From Accumulibacter sp. (GTDB lineage: Bacteria; Pseudomonadota; Gammaproteobacteria; Burkholderiales; Rhodocyclaceae): a DNA stretch of 16,819 nucleotides. Positions 1 to 5,966 of this stretch are shown here, piece after piece; within the stretch, counting starts at the first letter, position 1, and each line of letters begins with the position of its first letter. The stretch is taken from assembly GCA_031264825.1 (NCBI GenBank), contig JAISDL010000076.1, forward strand, positions 1 through 16,819. The letters are read 5' to 3'. The translations under genes were made by a program, and so were the position numbers. A model generated the notes under the pieces. It was given only the letters and a program-made list of their open reading frames with translations, ran no database searches and was not told the origin of the DNA.

Positions 1-930
1 ATTGATTTCCTGAATCCGCGCGCGAACGCGGTTGAGCATCTCGGTCGCGTTCCCGCCCCGGCGCATCAGGACGATGCCTTCGACGACTTCGTCCATCTCG
101 TTGAACTGCACCTGCCCCAGCCTCGGCGCGAAGCCGACGCCGACTTCGGCGACTTCGCCGACGTGGATCGGGATTCCCCGGTTTTCGGCGACGACGATGT
201 CGCGGATGTCGTCTTCGGACTGGATCAGCCCGACGCCGCGCACGACGTAACGCTGCTCGCCATTGTTCAGCACGTCGCCGCCGACGTTCGCGTTCGCGTT
301 CGAGAGCGCCATCACGAGCTGTTCGAGCGCAACGCCGTAGGCCTGGAGTTTGCCCGGAATCGGGCGGACCTGGTATTGCTTGACGAGACCGCCGAAGCCC
401 GTGACTTCGGCGACGCCGGGGACGACTTTCAGGAGCTTGTAGATGTCCCAATCCTGGTAGGTTTTCAGCGTGATCAGGTCGTGGCGGTCGCTTTCGAGAC
501 GGAAGCGCATGACTTCGCCGAGCGCGTCTGCGTCGGGGCTGAGGCGCGGCTGTACCCCGGAGGGCAGGCTCGCGTTGGCGAGGTAGAGTTGCACGTTGTG
601 CCGCGCTCTGAACGGGTCGGACCCTTCGCGGAACTGGAGCGTTACGACCGAGAGGCCGAAGAGCGAGACCGAGCGGAACGAGCGGATGTCGGGGACGCCC
701 GCAAGCGCCGTTTCGATCGGAATCGTCAACTGCCTTTCGATCTCGAGCGTACTCCTCCCGTGCCATTGCGTGATGACCTGGACGTTGAGCGGCGAGATGT
801 TCGGGTAGGGTTCGATCGGCAGGTGCTTCAGCGACCAGAGGCCGAGCGCGACGAGGCCGGCGCACGCGAGCAGGACGACGACGCGAAATTTCAGGATCGA
901 ATGAATCGGGTGATCGGAATAGGAAATCAT
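1..930 (-). CDS. Heavy-metal efflux RND transporter, CusA/CzcA family, N-terminal 310 residues (cut by window edge)
   Basis: The inner-membrane pump subunit of a tripartite proton-driven efflux system; families of this type export cations such as Cu/Ag or Co/Zn/Cd. The visible 310 codons are open to base 1, about 30% of the usual ~1040-residue protein. A first membrane segment lies at about residues 14-34, followed by the periplasmic porter region. Family signatures are LPIEPYPNIS (37-46), ETALAGVP (73-80), VPGVAEVTGFGGLVKQYQV (170-188) and the NANVGG...GEQRYVVR stretch (213-231). The ATG at 930 is chosen because GGGGGTGA lies 5 nt upstream (943-936); an in-frame GTG at 939 falls inside that ribosome site and is less likely. 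The gene is promoter-proximal, with no membrane-fusion (CusB/CzcB) gene upstream, so its adaptor must be downstream of the window or elsewhere. The metal specificity cannot be told from this part. Confidence 0.93.
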   Translation of the reverse strand, partial: MISYSDHPIHSILKFRVVVLLACAGLVALGLWSLKHLPIEPYPNISPLNVQVITQWHGRSTLEIERQLTIPIETALAGVPDIRSFRSVSLFGLSVVTLQFREGSDPFRARHNVQLYLANASLPSGVQPRLSPDADALGEVMRFRLESDRHDLITLKTYQDWDIYKLLKVVPGVAEVTGFGGLVKQYQVRPIPGKLQAYGVALEQLVMALSNANANVGGDVLNNGEQRYVVRGVGLIQSEDDIRDIVVAENRGIPIHVGEVAEVGVGFAPRLGQVQFNEMDEVVEGIVLMRRGGNATEMLNRVRARIQEIN

Positions 931-935
931 GCGAA

Positions 936-943
936 TCACCCCC
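936..943 (-). promoter_or_regulatory. Strong Shine-Dalgarno site of the RND gene
   Basis: On the minus strand GGGGGTGA stands 5 nt before the ATG at 930 and fixes this start over alternatives. It lies 12 nt after the end of the 956-985 palindrome, so folding of that palindrome could affect ribosome access. That last point is inference. Confidence 0.7.
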
Positions 944-955
944 GAAACGTCGCCG

Positions 956-985
956 CGCGTGTCGTAGCGTACGCTGCGACACGCG
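956..985 (-). promoter_or_regulatory. 30-bp near-perfect palindrome in the RND leader
   Basis: Arms CGCGTGTCG (956-964) and CGACACGCG (977-985) are exact inverted complements. They flank the self-complementary AGCGTACGCT (966-975), with one mismatched pair (965/976). In the minus-strand transcript this would fold into a stable hairpin ending just upstream of the Shine-Dalgarno site. It could be an RNA element controlling translation or a protein operator; it has no U-tract, so a terminator is unlikely. Confidence 0.6.
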
Positions 986-1174
986 GAAAGGCCGTCGCGA
1001 CGCGCGTGCGCGTCTCGCGAGTGAAAGGCTCACCGAGGCGATTCTCGGCGATTCGGAACCGGGATACCGAAGCCGGCGATTCGACTGCGAAGGGGGGTGG
1101 AGCGGGAAGGCTTGCGGCGAAGGCGGCGGGACGCGCGCGCGCCGCGGAGTTTAAGCGGCTAGGAAAGCAAAGAA
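986..1174 (-). other. GC-rich untranslated leader between the repeat tract and the RND gene
   Basis: No gene is supported here. Downstream of the AGCC tract two of the three minus-strand frames stop within about 15 nt to 25 nt. The third stays open until the TGA inside the RND ribosome site, but it has no plausible start codon downstream of the predicted transcription start and no recognisable protein sequence. The octamer GGCGATTC occurs three times on the plus strand (1037-1044, 1047-1054, 1075-1082). I read the stretch as a long 5' leader. Confidence 0.5.
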
Positions 1175-1270
<96 letters not shown>

Positions 1271-1272
1271 AA

Positions 1273-1301
1273 ATTATACGCTCCTGGCATTGCCTTGTCA
1301 A
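1273..1301 (-). promoter_or_regulatory. Perfect consensus sigma70 promoter driving the RND gene
   Basis: On the minus strand TTGACA (1301-1296), a 17-bp spacer and TATAAT (1278-1273) match both consensus hexamers exactly. Initiation about 7 nt downstream would fall near 1266, inside the AGCC tract. The RND start codon at 930 is then about 335 nt into the transcript. No other minus-strand gene lies between. Confidence 0.82.
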
Positions 1302-1504
1302 GACCGTTCGTCACTCCGCTTGTCATTTCGTGCATCTTTTTCTCTCCGGAGAAATCAGCTTTCGAAAAGAGCCGCAAATCCGGGGGGCCTTCCCCTTCAA
1401 TGCCGACTCGCGGAGAATCTTAGCGAATTGCAAACCATTTGTCACACTTTTCGCGCTTTCCGGCTCGTTCTTTTTCCAAACGCACGCCATTCCGTCATTC
1501 ATAC
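1302..1504. other. Gene-free stretch upstream of the RND promoter
   Basis: About 200 bases of lower GC than the neighbouring genes with only short open frames that resemble nothing I know. I see no convincing gene or RNA here. Any regulator-binding site for the RND promoter would be expected in the part next to 1301, but I cannot identify one. Confidence 0.5.
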
Positions 1505-1577
1505 GCATGCGGAATCGTTGGGGTTCGCTACGCTCACCACCAACCTATACCGCCGATGGGCACGGCACGCCGTGCCC
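1505..1577. repeat. REP-like extragenic module, copy A1
   Basis: The module starts near TGCGGAA, continues with GTTGGGGTTCGCTaCGCTC and ACCACCAACCTATACCGCCG, and ends in an inverted repeat GGGCACGGC (1558-1566), AC, GCCGTGCCC (1569-1577). The GTTGGGG...CCAAC part is itself a partial inverted repeat. A nearly identical copy lies at 1828-1902. It is extragenic and palindromic, like REP elements scattered by RAYT transposases, but that relationship is inferred. Confidence 0.75.
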
Positions 1578-1578
1578 T

Positions 1579-1702
1579 ATCAGGCATCAGGAATCAGAGG
1601 ACAGGGATCAGATCAGTGAGCGGCGGCTTCGCCGCCGGAGAAAGATCGTTGAAATACCGATCGGTTTTCATCTGATCCCTGATTCCTGACATCTGATTCC
1701 TG
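1579..1702. repeat. Inverted heptamer arrays around a GC-rich hairpin
   Basis: On the left (about 1579-1617) degenerate ATCAGG-type units run in one orientation. On the right (about 1671-1702) CTGATCC/CTGATTCC units run in the opposite one, including an exact 12-base inverted match, CAGGGATCAGAT against ATCTGATCCCTG. Between them a 7-bp stem, CGGCGGC (1621-1627) and GCCGCCG (1631-1637), closes a TTC loop. The sequence CCGATCGGTTTTCATCTG (1657-1674) recurs in both B modules. No coding function is seen. Confidence 0.65.
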
Positions 1703-1705
1703 GTA

Positions 1706-1846
1706 GGCGCGCCGTGCTCCACCGAGAACCCAACGCATCTGGCAATCGCCGTGGATCTCGATCAGCTCCGCCTATACCGGTTCTTCCCGATCGGTTTTCA
1801 TCTGTCTCCTGTTTCCTGATTCCTGATGCGCCTGCGGAACGTTGGG
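1706..1846. repeat. Long extragenic direct repeat, copy B1
   Basis: About 141 bases beginning GCGCGCCGTGCTCC and containing ACCGAGAACCCAACGCATCT, CCCGATCGGTTTTCATCTG (1786-1804) and three TGNNTCC heptamers (1803-1823). It ends in TGCGCCTGCGGAACGTTGGGG. It is repeated at 1888-2043 with few substitutions and two more heptamers. It overlaps the start of module A2, so A and B units form a composite tandem arrangement. Confidence 0.8.
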
Positions 1847-1902
1847 GTTCGCTCCGCTCACCACCAACCTATACCGCCGCTGGGCACGGCGCGCCGTGCC
1901 CC
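1828..1902. repeat. REP-like extragenic module, copy A2
   Basis: Nearly identical to the module at 1505-1577, differing at only a few positions. It carries a perfect 20-bp palindrome at 1882-1901 (GGGCACGGCG followed by its complement) in place of the AC-looped version of copy A1. Confidence 0.78.
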
Positions 1903-2043
1903 ACCGAGAACCCAACGCATCTGGCAATCGCCGTGGCTCTCAATCCGCTCCGCCTATATCGGTTCTTCCCGATCGGTTTTCATCTGTCTCCTGTCTCCTG
2001 TTTCCTGATTCCTGATTCCTGATGCGCCTGCGAAATCGTTGGG
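1888..2043. repeat. Long extragenic direct repeat, copy B2 with expanded heptamers
   Basis: About 156 bases matching B1 (1706-1846). The heptamer block here has five units (TGTCTCC twice, TGTTTCC once, TGATTCC twice; 1985-2019) against three in B1, which accounts for almost all the length difference. It leads into a diverged partial A unit (GTTGGGcgtagcaat..., about 2036-2071). Confidence 0.8.
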
Positions 2044-2086
2044 CGTAGCAATGCCCAGCCCAAGCTATACCGGATGAAGGCTTGGG
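2041..2086. repeat. Paired inverted repeats downstream of yciA
   Basis: CCCAAGC (2059-2065) and GCTTGGG (2080-2086) form a 7-bp stem with a 14-base loop. GGGC (2041-2044) and GCCC (2053-2056) form a smaller stem beside it. The stretch resembles a diverged A module. It could slow transcription leaving yciA, but no T-tract follows on the minus strand, so I do not call an intrinsic terminator. Confidence 0.4.
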
Positions 2087-2094
2087 AAACGGAT

Positions 2095-2496
2095 TCAGTC
2101 GGCGGGAGGGAGTTCGCGCTTCTTTCCGTCGCGGCCGATCGCGACGTAGGTGAGAATCGCGTCGGTGACTTTGGTGACGACCGGATTTTCGGGGTTTCGT
2201 TCCGCGTAAACCGAGACGGCGACCTTGATCGAGGTCTTTCCGGTTGAAACGATGTCCGCGTAAAAGCTCACGATGTCGCCGATCGCAAGCGGGGATTTGA
2301 AGAGAAAGGAGTCGACCGAAATCGTCGCAACGCGCCCGCGCGCGCGCCGCATCGCCGTCTGCCCGCCCGCCATGTCGACCAGCGACATGACCCACCCGCC
2401 GAAAACGCTGCCGTTCTGGTTGACGTCGGACGGCACCGGAACGACGCGCAGGATCGGCGTCTCGTCGGGCAGTTCGGGGTGGTTTTCAACAGGCAT
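2095..2496 (-). CDS. yciA: Acyl-CoA thioesterase, YciA-type hotdog fold
   Basis: Hydrolyses acyl-CoA thioesters to free acid and CoA in the cytoplasm; the family has broad chain-length range and works as a hotdog-fold oligomer. The 133 residues match the ~132 of E. coli YciA almost end to end. The motif DVNQNGSVFGGWVMSLVDMAGG (24-45) contains the likely catalytic Asp41, and GRVATISVDSFLF (54-66) and GDIVSFYADI (73-82) follow as in YciA. The ATG at 2496 is chosen because AAGGACAAG precedes it and homology begins here; a longer reading from 2679 would run back through the rplQ terminator and into rplQ. It lies 77 nt after rplQ behind a strong terminator, and I see no convincing own promoter. 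Confidence 0.93.
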   Translation of the reverse strand: MPVENHPELPDETPILRVVPVPSDVNQNGSVFGGWVMSLVDMAGGQTAMRRARGRVATISVDSFLFKSPLAIGDIVSFYADIVSTGKTSIKVAVSVYAERNPENPVVTKVTDAILTYVAIGRDGKKRELPPAD

Positions 2497-2522
2497 CTCT
2501 TGTCCTTCTGTTTGTAAACATG

Positions 2523-2552
2523 CGAAAGCCGGACTCATGAGTCCGGCTTTCG
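2523..2552 (-). terminator. Intrinsic terminator of the ribosomal superoperon (after rplQ)
   Basis: A perfect 30-bp palindrome, with arms CGAAAGCCGGACTCA and its exact complement, lies 21 nt after the rplQ stop. The GC-rich stem carries an A-tract on its 5' flank and a T-tract (GGCTTTC) on its 3' flank, the usual form of a two-way terminator. It sits 26 nt before the yciA start, so yciA depends on readthrough or a promoter I cannot see. Confidence 0.85.
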
Positions 2553-2573
2553 ATCGTGTTGCCGGGGCGTGAC

Positions 2574-2975
2574 TCAAGCCGCTTCGGCGGCGCTTTCCGC
2601 AGACCCGGCGGGAAGGTCGGGTTGGTCCATGAGCGAGACGAGCGCCATCGGCGCGTTGTCGCCGAGACGAAAACCGCACTTCAGGATGCGCAGGTAGCCG
2701 CCGTTCCGCGTCGCGTAGCGCACGCCGAGTTCCCTGAAGAGTTTGAGGACGATCGCACGGTCGCGCAGGCGCGCGAACGCAAGGCGGTGATTGGCGAGCG
2801 TCGGTTTTTTTCCGAGCGTGATGAGCGGCTCGACGACGCGGCGCAACTCCTTGGCTTTCGGCAGGGTCGTCTTGATCGTTTCGTGCTTCAGCAGGGAAAC
2901 CGCCATGTTGCGGAACATGGCGCGGCGGTGTTCGCTCGTTCGATTGAGCTTTCGTAATCCATTGCGGTGACGCAT
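2574..2975 (-). CDS. rplQ: 50S ribosomal protein L17
   Basis: Large-subunit protein near the polypeptide exit tunnel. Its 133 residues begin MRHRNGLRKLNRTSEHRRAM, the conserved L17 start, and continue with the LLKHETIKTTLPKAKELRR segment typical of the family. An Ala-rich tail (about 120-133) makes it slightly longer than the 127-residue E. coli protein. AGAAGGA precedes the ATG at 2975. It is the last gene of the alpha group, 84 nt after rpoA, and is followed by the 2523-2552 terminator. Confidence 0.97.
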   Translation of the reverse strand: MRHRNGLRKLNRTSEHRRAMFRNMAVSLLKHETIKTTLPKAKELRRVVEPLITLGKKPTLANHRLAFARLRDRAIVLKLFRELGVRYATRNGGYLRILKCGFRLGDNAPMALVSLMDQPDLPAGSAESAAEAA

Positions 2976-3059
2976 ACTTTTATCCTTCTGTGTTTCCCGT
3001 TCGGCGGTTTCATTCCATTTGCGAATCGACTTCGCGTTTCCGGCGACCGATGGGTGAAA

Positions 3060-4034
3060 TTATCTTTCGAGTCCGAGCGGCGGCCAGTTCTCGAGCTTCA
3101 TTCCCAAGGTCAGGCCGCGCGCGGCGAGCACTTCCTTGATCTCGTTGAGCGACTTTCTTCCGAGATTGGGGGTTTTCAGCAACTCGTTTTCGGTGCGCTG
3201 GATCAAATCGCCGATGTAGTAAATATTCTCGGCTTTCAGGCAGTTGGCCGAACGAACCGTCAACTCGAGGTCGTCGACGAGGCGCAGGAGAAGGGGATCT
3301 ACCTGGATCGGCTTCTGGCGCTCGATGGGAACCGCGGTTCCTTCGAGGTCGGCAAAGATGGAGAGCTGCTCCATCAGGATGCGCGCCGCCATGCGGATCG
3401 CCGTTTCGGGTTCGATCACGCCGTTGGTCTCGATCTCCATGATCAGCTTGTCGAGGTCGGTGCGCTGTTCGACACGCGCGCTTTCGACCGAATAACTGAC
3501 GTGGCGAACCGGGCTGAACGACGCGTCGAGGACGAGCTTTCCGATGTTCTTGGTGCCGTCGACGAGTTTGTGGAGGTTCCCCGGCACGTAGCCCCGACCC
3601 TTTTCGACTTTGAGTTCCATCGAAAGGTTTCCGCCCGTCGAGAGGTGCGCGATCACGTGGTCGGGATTGACGATCTCGACGTCGTGTGTGACTTCGATGT
3701 CTTCGGCGCGAACGACGCTCTCTCCGGACTTTCTGAGGCGGAGCGTCGCTTCGTTACGGCTGTGCAACTTGAAAACGACACCTTTCAGGTTCAGGAGGAT
3801 GTCGACGACGTCTTCCTGGACGCCGTCGATCGTCGAATACTCGTGGAGAACGCCGTCGATCGTCACTTCGGTCGCCGCGAAACCCGGCATCGAAGAAAGG
3901 AGGATGCGGCGCAGGGCGTTGCCCAGCGTATGTCCGTAGCCGCGTTCGAACGGCTCCATGACAACTCTCGCATGTACCGGCGAGAGGCTCGTCACGTCGA
4001 TGATTCGTGGCTTCAAAAGTTCTAAGTTTTGCAT
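3060..4034 (-). CDS. rpoA: DNA-directed RNA polymerase alpha subunit
   Basis: Alpha dimerises to nucleate RNA polymerase assembly, and its C-terminal domain binds UP elements and activators. The 324 residues (E. coli 329) show the assembly domain with ERGYGHTLGNALRRILLSSM (30-49), a linker near 230-245, and the C-terminal domain with VDDLELTVRSANCL. In the latter, Arg at about 261 corresponds to E. coli Arg265, the key DNA contact; ELLKTPNLGRKSL follows. It sits between rpsD (52 nt) and rplQ (84 nt) as in other alpha operons. The sequence is of beta/gammaproteobacterial type. Confidence 0.98.
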   Translation of the reverse strand: MQNLELLKPRIIDVTSLSPVHARVVMEPFERGYGHTLGNALRRILLSSMPGFAATEVTIDGVLHEYSTIDGVQEDVVDILLNLKGVVFKLHSRNEATLRLRKSGESVVRAEDIEVTHDVEIVNPDHVIAHLSTGGNLSMELKVEKGRGYVPGNLHKLVDGTKNIGKLVLDASFSPVRHVSYSVESARVEQRTDLDKLIMEIETNGVIEPETAIRMAARILMEQLSIFADLEGTAVPIERQKPIQVDPLLLRLVDDLELTVRSANCLKAENIYYIGDLIQRTENELLKTPNLGRKSLNEIKEVLAARGLTLGMKLENWPPLGLER

Positions 4035-4086
4035 AGTATCTTCGTCCTTTGCCTTCTCCGGCCGAACTCCGGTCGGGCAAGCAAAA

Positions 4087-4716
4087 TCACTTGGAATAGA
4101 GTTCGATCACGAGGCTTTCGTTGATCGTGGGCGGCAGTTCGCCGCGTTCGGGGCGCGCCTTGTACGTTCCCCGCGCTTCCTTTGCGTCCACTTCGACCCA
4201 TTCCGGAAAACCGCGCGACTCCGCGGCGGCGAGCGCCGCCTTGACGCGCAACTGGTTCCTGGCCTTTTCGGCGACTTCGACGACGTCGCCGGGGCGTACC
4301 TGGAACGAGGGAATGTTCACGCGGCGGCCGTTGACGCAGACGCCGTTATGACGGACGACCTGGCGCGATTCGCAGCGCGACGCCGCGAATCCCATGCGGT
4401 AGACGACGGTATCGAGCCTCGATTCCAGAAGCTGGAGCAGGATCTCGCCCGTGACGCCCTTGCGGCGGTCCGCTTCTTTGTAGAGTTTGCGAAACTGTCC
4501 TTCGAGGACGCCGTAAATACGGCGGATCTTCTGCTTTTCGCGCAGGTGAACGCCGTAGTCGGACAGGCGTTGCCCCGAGCGTTGACCGTGCTGACCGGGC
4601 GCGTACGAGCGGTGCTCGATGGCGCACTTGTCGGTGAAGCATTTTTCGCCTTTCAGGAAGAGCTTTTCGCCTTCCCGGCGGCATTGACGGCATTTCGGAT
4701 CAAGATTGCGAGCCAT
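4087..4716 (-). CDS. rpsD: 30S ribosomal protein S4, four-cysteine (zinc-type) form
   Basis: Primary 16S rRNA-binding protein that nucleates 30S assembly and contributes to accuracy; in E. coli it represses the alpha operon. The 209 residues start MARNLDPKCRQCRREGEK, and Cys9, Cys12, Cys26 and Cys31 form a CxxC...CxxxxC set fit for zinc, unlike the cysteine-poor S4 of E. coli or Burkholderia. The S4 RNA-binding domain covers about 99-160 (LESRLDTVVYRMGF through HNGVCVNGRRVN), and the protein ends ESLVIELYSK. It lies 9 nt after rpsK. The four-cysteine form helps place the lineage. Confidence 0.97.
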   Translation of the reverse strand: MARNLDPKCRQCRREGEKLFLKGEKCFTDKCAIEHRSYAPGQHGQRSGQRLSDYGVHLREKQKIRRIYGVLEGQFRKLYKEADRRKGVTGEILLQLLESRLDTVVYRMGFAASRCESRQVVRHNGVCVNGRRVNIPSFQVRPGDVVEVAEKARNQLRVKAALAAAESRGFPEWVEVDAKEARGTYKARPERGELPPTINESLVIELYSK

Positions 4717-4725
4717 GTATATTCC

Positions 4726-5115
4726 TCAAATCCGGCGTTTTTTCGGTGGGCGGCAACCGTTGTGCGGAATCGGCGTCACATCGGTAATCGCGGTGATTTT
4801 CAGACCGAGCGCGTTCAGCGCGCGCACGGAAGATTCACGACCCGGCCCCGGCCCCTTGATGCGGACTTCGAGGTTTTTCACGCCGCAATCGACGGCGGTT
4901 CTCCCCGCGGCCTCGGCGGCGACCTGCGCCGCGAAAGGGGTGCTCTTGCGCGAGCCTTTGAAGCCGGCGCCACCCGAAGTCGCCCATGACAAAGCGTTGC
5001 CTTGACGGTCGGTGATCGTGATGATGGTGTTGTTGAACGAAGCGTGGATGTGCGCGATCCCTTCGGCGATGTTCTTCTTGACCTTTTTGCGAACTTTCGT
5101 TGCAGTCTTTGCCAT
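4726..5115 (-). CDS. rpsK: 30S ribosomal protein S11
   Basis: Platform protein of the small subunit beside S6/S18 and the mRNA exit region. The 129 residues equal the E. coli length. GIAHIHASFNNTIITITDRQGNAL (19-42), SGGAGFKGSRKSTP and GPGPGRESSVRAL are family signatures. The end reads DVTPIPHNGCRPPKKRRI, with Asn119-Gly at the site that becomes isoaspartate in E. coli. It lies 14 nt after rpsM and 9 nt before rpsD. Confidence 0.98.
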   Translation of the reverse strand: MAKTATKVRKKVKKNIAEGIAHIHASFNNTIITITDRQGNALSWATSGGAGFKGSRKSTPFAAQVAAEAAGRTAVDCGVKNLEVRIKGPGPGRESSVRALNALGLKITAITDVTPIPHNGCRPPKKRRI

Positions 5116-5129
5116 GTTTTCGAATCCTC

Positions 5130-5495
5130 TTATTTCTTGCTGGCGGCAATGGCCCTGCGCGGCCCTTTACGGGTACGCGCGTTCGTGCGTGTCCGCTGAC
5201 CGCGGCAAGGCAAACCCTTGCGGTGACGCAGTCCGCGATAGCAGCCAAGGTCCATCAGGCGCTTGATGCTCATCGTGACTTCGCGGCGAAGGTCGCCCTC
5301 GACGGTGAATTTACCGACCTCTTCGCGCAGACGATCCATCTCGGCCTCCGAAAGGTCCTTGATTTTCGTCATGCGAGAAACGCCGACAGCGTCGCAAATC
5401 TTTTGCGCGCTGGTGCGGCCGATGCCGTAAATCGCCGTCAGCGCGATTTCGGCGTGTTGATGATTGGGTATGTTTACCCCTGCGATACGGGCCAT
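5130..5495 (-). CDS. rpsM: 30S ribosomal protein S13
   Basis: Head protein that contacts the P-site tRNA and bridges to the 50S subunit through L5. The 121 residues begin MARIAGVNIPNHQHAEIALT, contain the helix-two-turn-helix region around 14-60, and end in the basic tail TRTNARTRKGPRRAIAASKK that reaches tRNA. It is the first gene of the alpha group proper. The 67-nt gap to rpmJ is where E. coli has the alpha promoter and S4-binding leader; I see no convincing consensus promoter there. Confidence 0.98.
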   Translation of the reverse strand: MARIAGVNIPNHQHAEIALTAIYGIGRTSAQKICDAVGVSRMTKIKDLSEAEMDRLREEVGKFTVEGDLRREVTMSIKRLMDLGCYRGLRHRKGLPCRGQRTRTNARTRKGPRRAIAASKK

Positions 5496-5562
5496 CGATT
5501 TACCCCAGCTATGCGTAATTCTTCATGATATCCGACCGGATGACGCTTTCGAACGCCGCCGA

Positions 5563-5676
5563 TCAACCCTGGCGCTGTTTGTGGCGCGGATCCGAACAGA
5601 TCACGCGAACAATACCGTGGCGCCGAATGACTTTGCATTTGCGGCAGATGCGTTTGACAGATGCCTGCACTTTCAT
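5563..5676 (-). CDS. rpmJ: 50S ribosomal protein L36, zinc-type
   Basis: The smallest 50S protein, only 37 residues: MKVQASVKRICRKCKVIRRH then GIVRVICSDPRHKQRQG. Cys11, Cys14, Cys27 and His32 form the CCCH zinc site of the C+ form. The start at 5676 is supported by GAAGGAGTG upstream, and the stop TGA is at 5563-5565. It sits between infA (71 nt) and rpsM (67 nt), as in other betaproteobacteria. A short inverted repeat (5694-5711) lies before its ribosome site. Confidence 0.97.
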   Translation of the reverse strand: MKVQASVKRICRKCKVIRRHGIVRVICSDPRHKQRQG

Positions 5677-5747
5677 GATTCACTCCTTCATTACGGCTTC
5701 GGGCGCAGCCGGCCTTCCGCTCGATACTTTCCTGCGTAGAAATTCCT

Positions 5748-5966
5748 TCATTTGGCGCGAAAAACGATCCGCGCGCGGCTCAAATCGTAAGGCGTCAATT
5801 GCACGGTCACTTTGTCGCCTTCCAGAATCCGTATGTAATGCATGCGCATCTTCCCGGAAATGAAGCCGAGAACGACGTGGCCGTTCTCGAGCCTGACCTT
5901 GAAAGTCGCGTTGGGGAGCGTCTCGAGGACCTCCCCCTGCATTTCAATTAAATCTTCCTTCGCCAT
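5748..5966 (-). CDS. infA: Translation initiation factor IF-1
   Basis: Binds the ribosomal A site during initiation and supports IF-2 and IF-3. The 72 residues form a single S1-type OB fold: MAKEDLIEMQGEVLETLPNA, VRLENGHVVLGFISGKMRMH, and the terminal VQLTPYDLSRARIVFRAK. The length is exactly that of the family. Its start lies inside the end of secY (23-nt overlap), pointing to translational coupling. A place inside the spc operon between secY and rpmJ is usual for betaproteobacteria and differs from E. coli. Confidence 0.98.
   Translation of the reverse strand: MAKEDLIEMQGEVLETLPNATFKVRLENGHVVLGFISGKMRMHYIRILEGDKVTVQLTPYDLSRARIVFRAK

Noticed and set aside
1290..2022. Several 60-120-codon plus-strand frames in the gene-free stretch
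   Set aside because: They run through the duplicated palindromic modules and heptamers, and two contain the same repeat-derived peptide (RSPPTYTA); they reflect repeats, not genes.
1505..2043. CRISPR array
   Set aside because: Repeats are long, few, unevenly spaced and overlapping in composition, with no short identical repeats separated by unique spacers.
2041..2086. Intrinsic terminator for yciA
   Set aside because: Inverted repeats are present but the loop is long and no T-tract follows on the transcribed strand; listed only as an inverted repeat.
2967..4025. 352-codon plus-strand open frame
   Set aside because: Antisense to rpoA and without recognisable protein features. Similar antisense frames across the rest of the cluster were rejected for the same reason.
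5496..5562. Alpha-operon promoter and S4-binding pseudoknot before rpsM, as in E. coli
   Set aside because: The gap has the expected position, but I found no consensus-like hexamer pair and cannot fold a pseudoknot reliably by eye.
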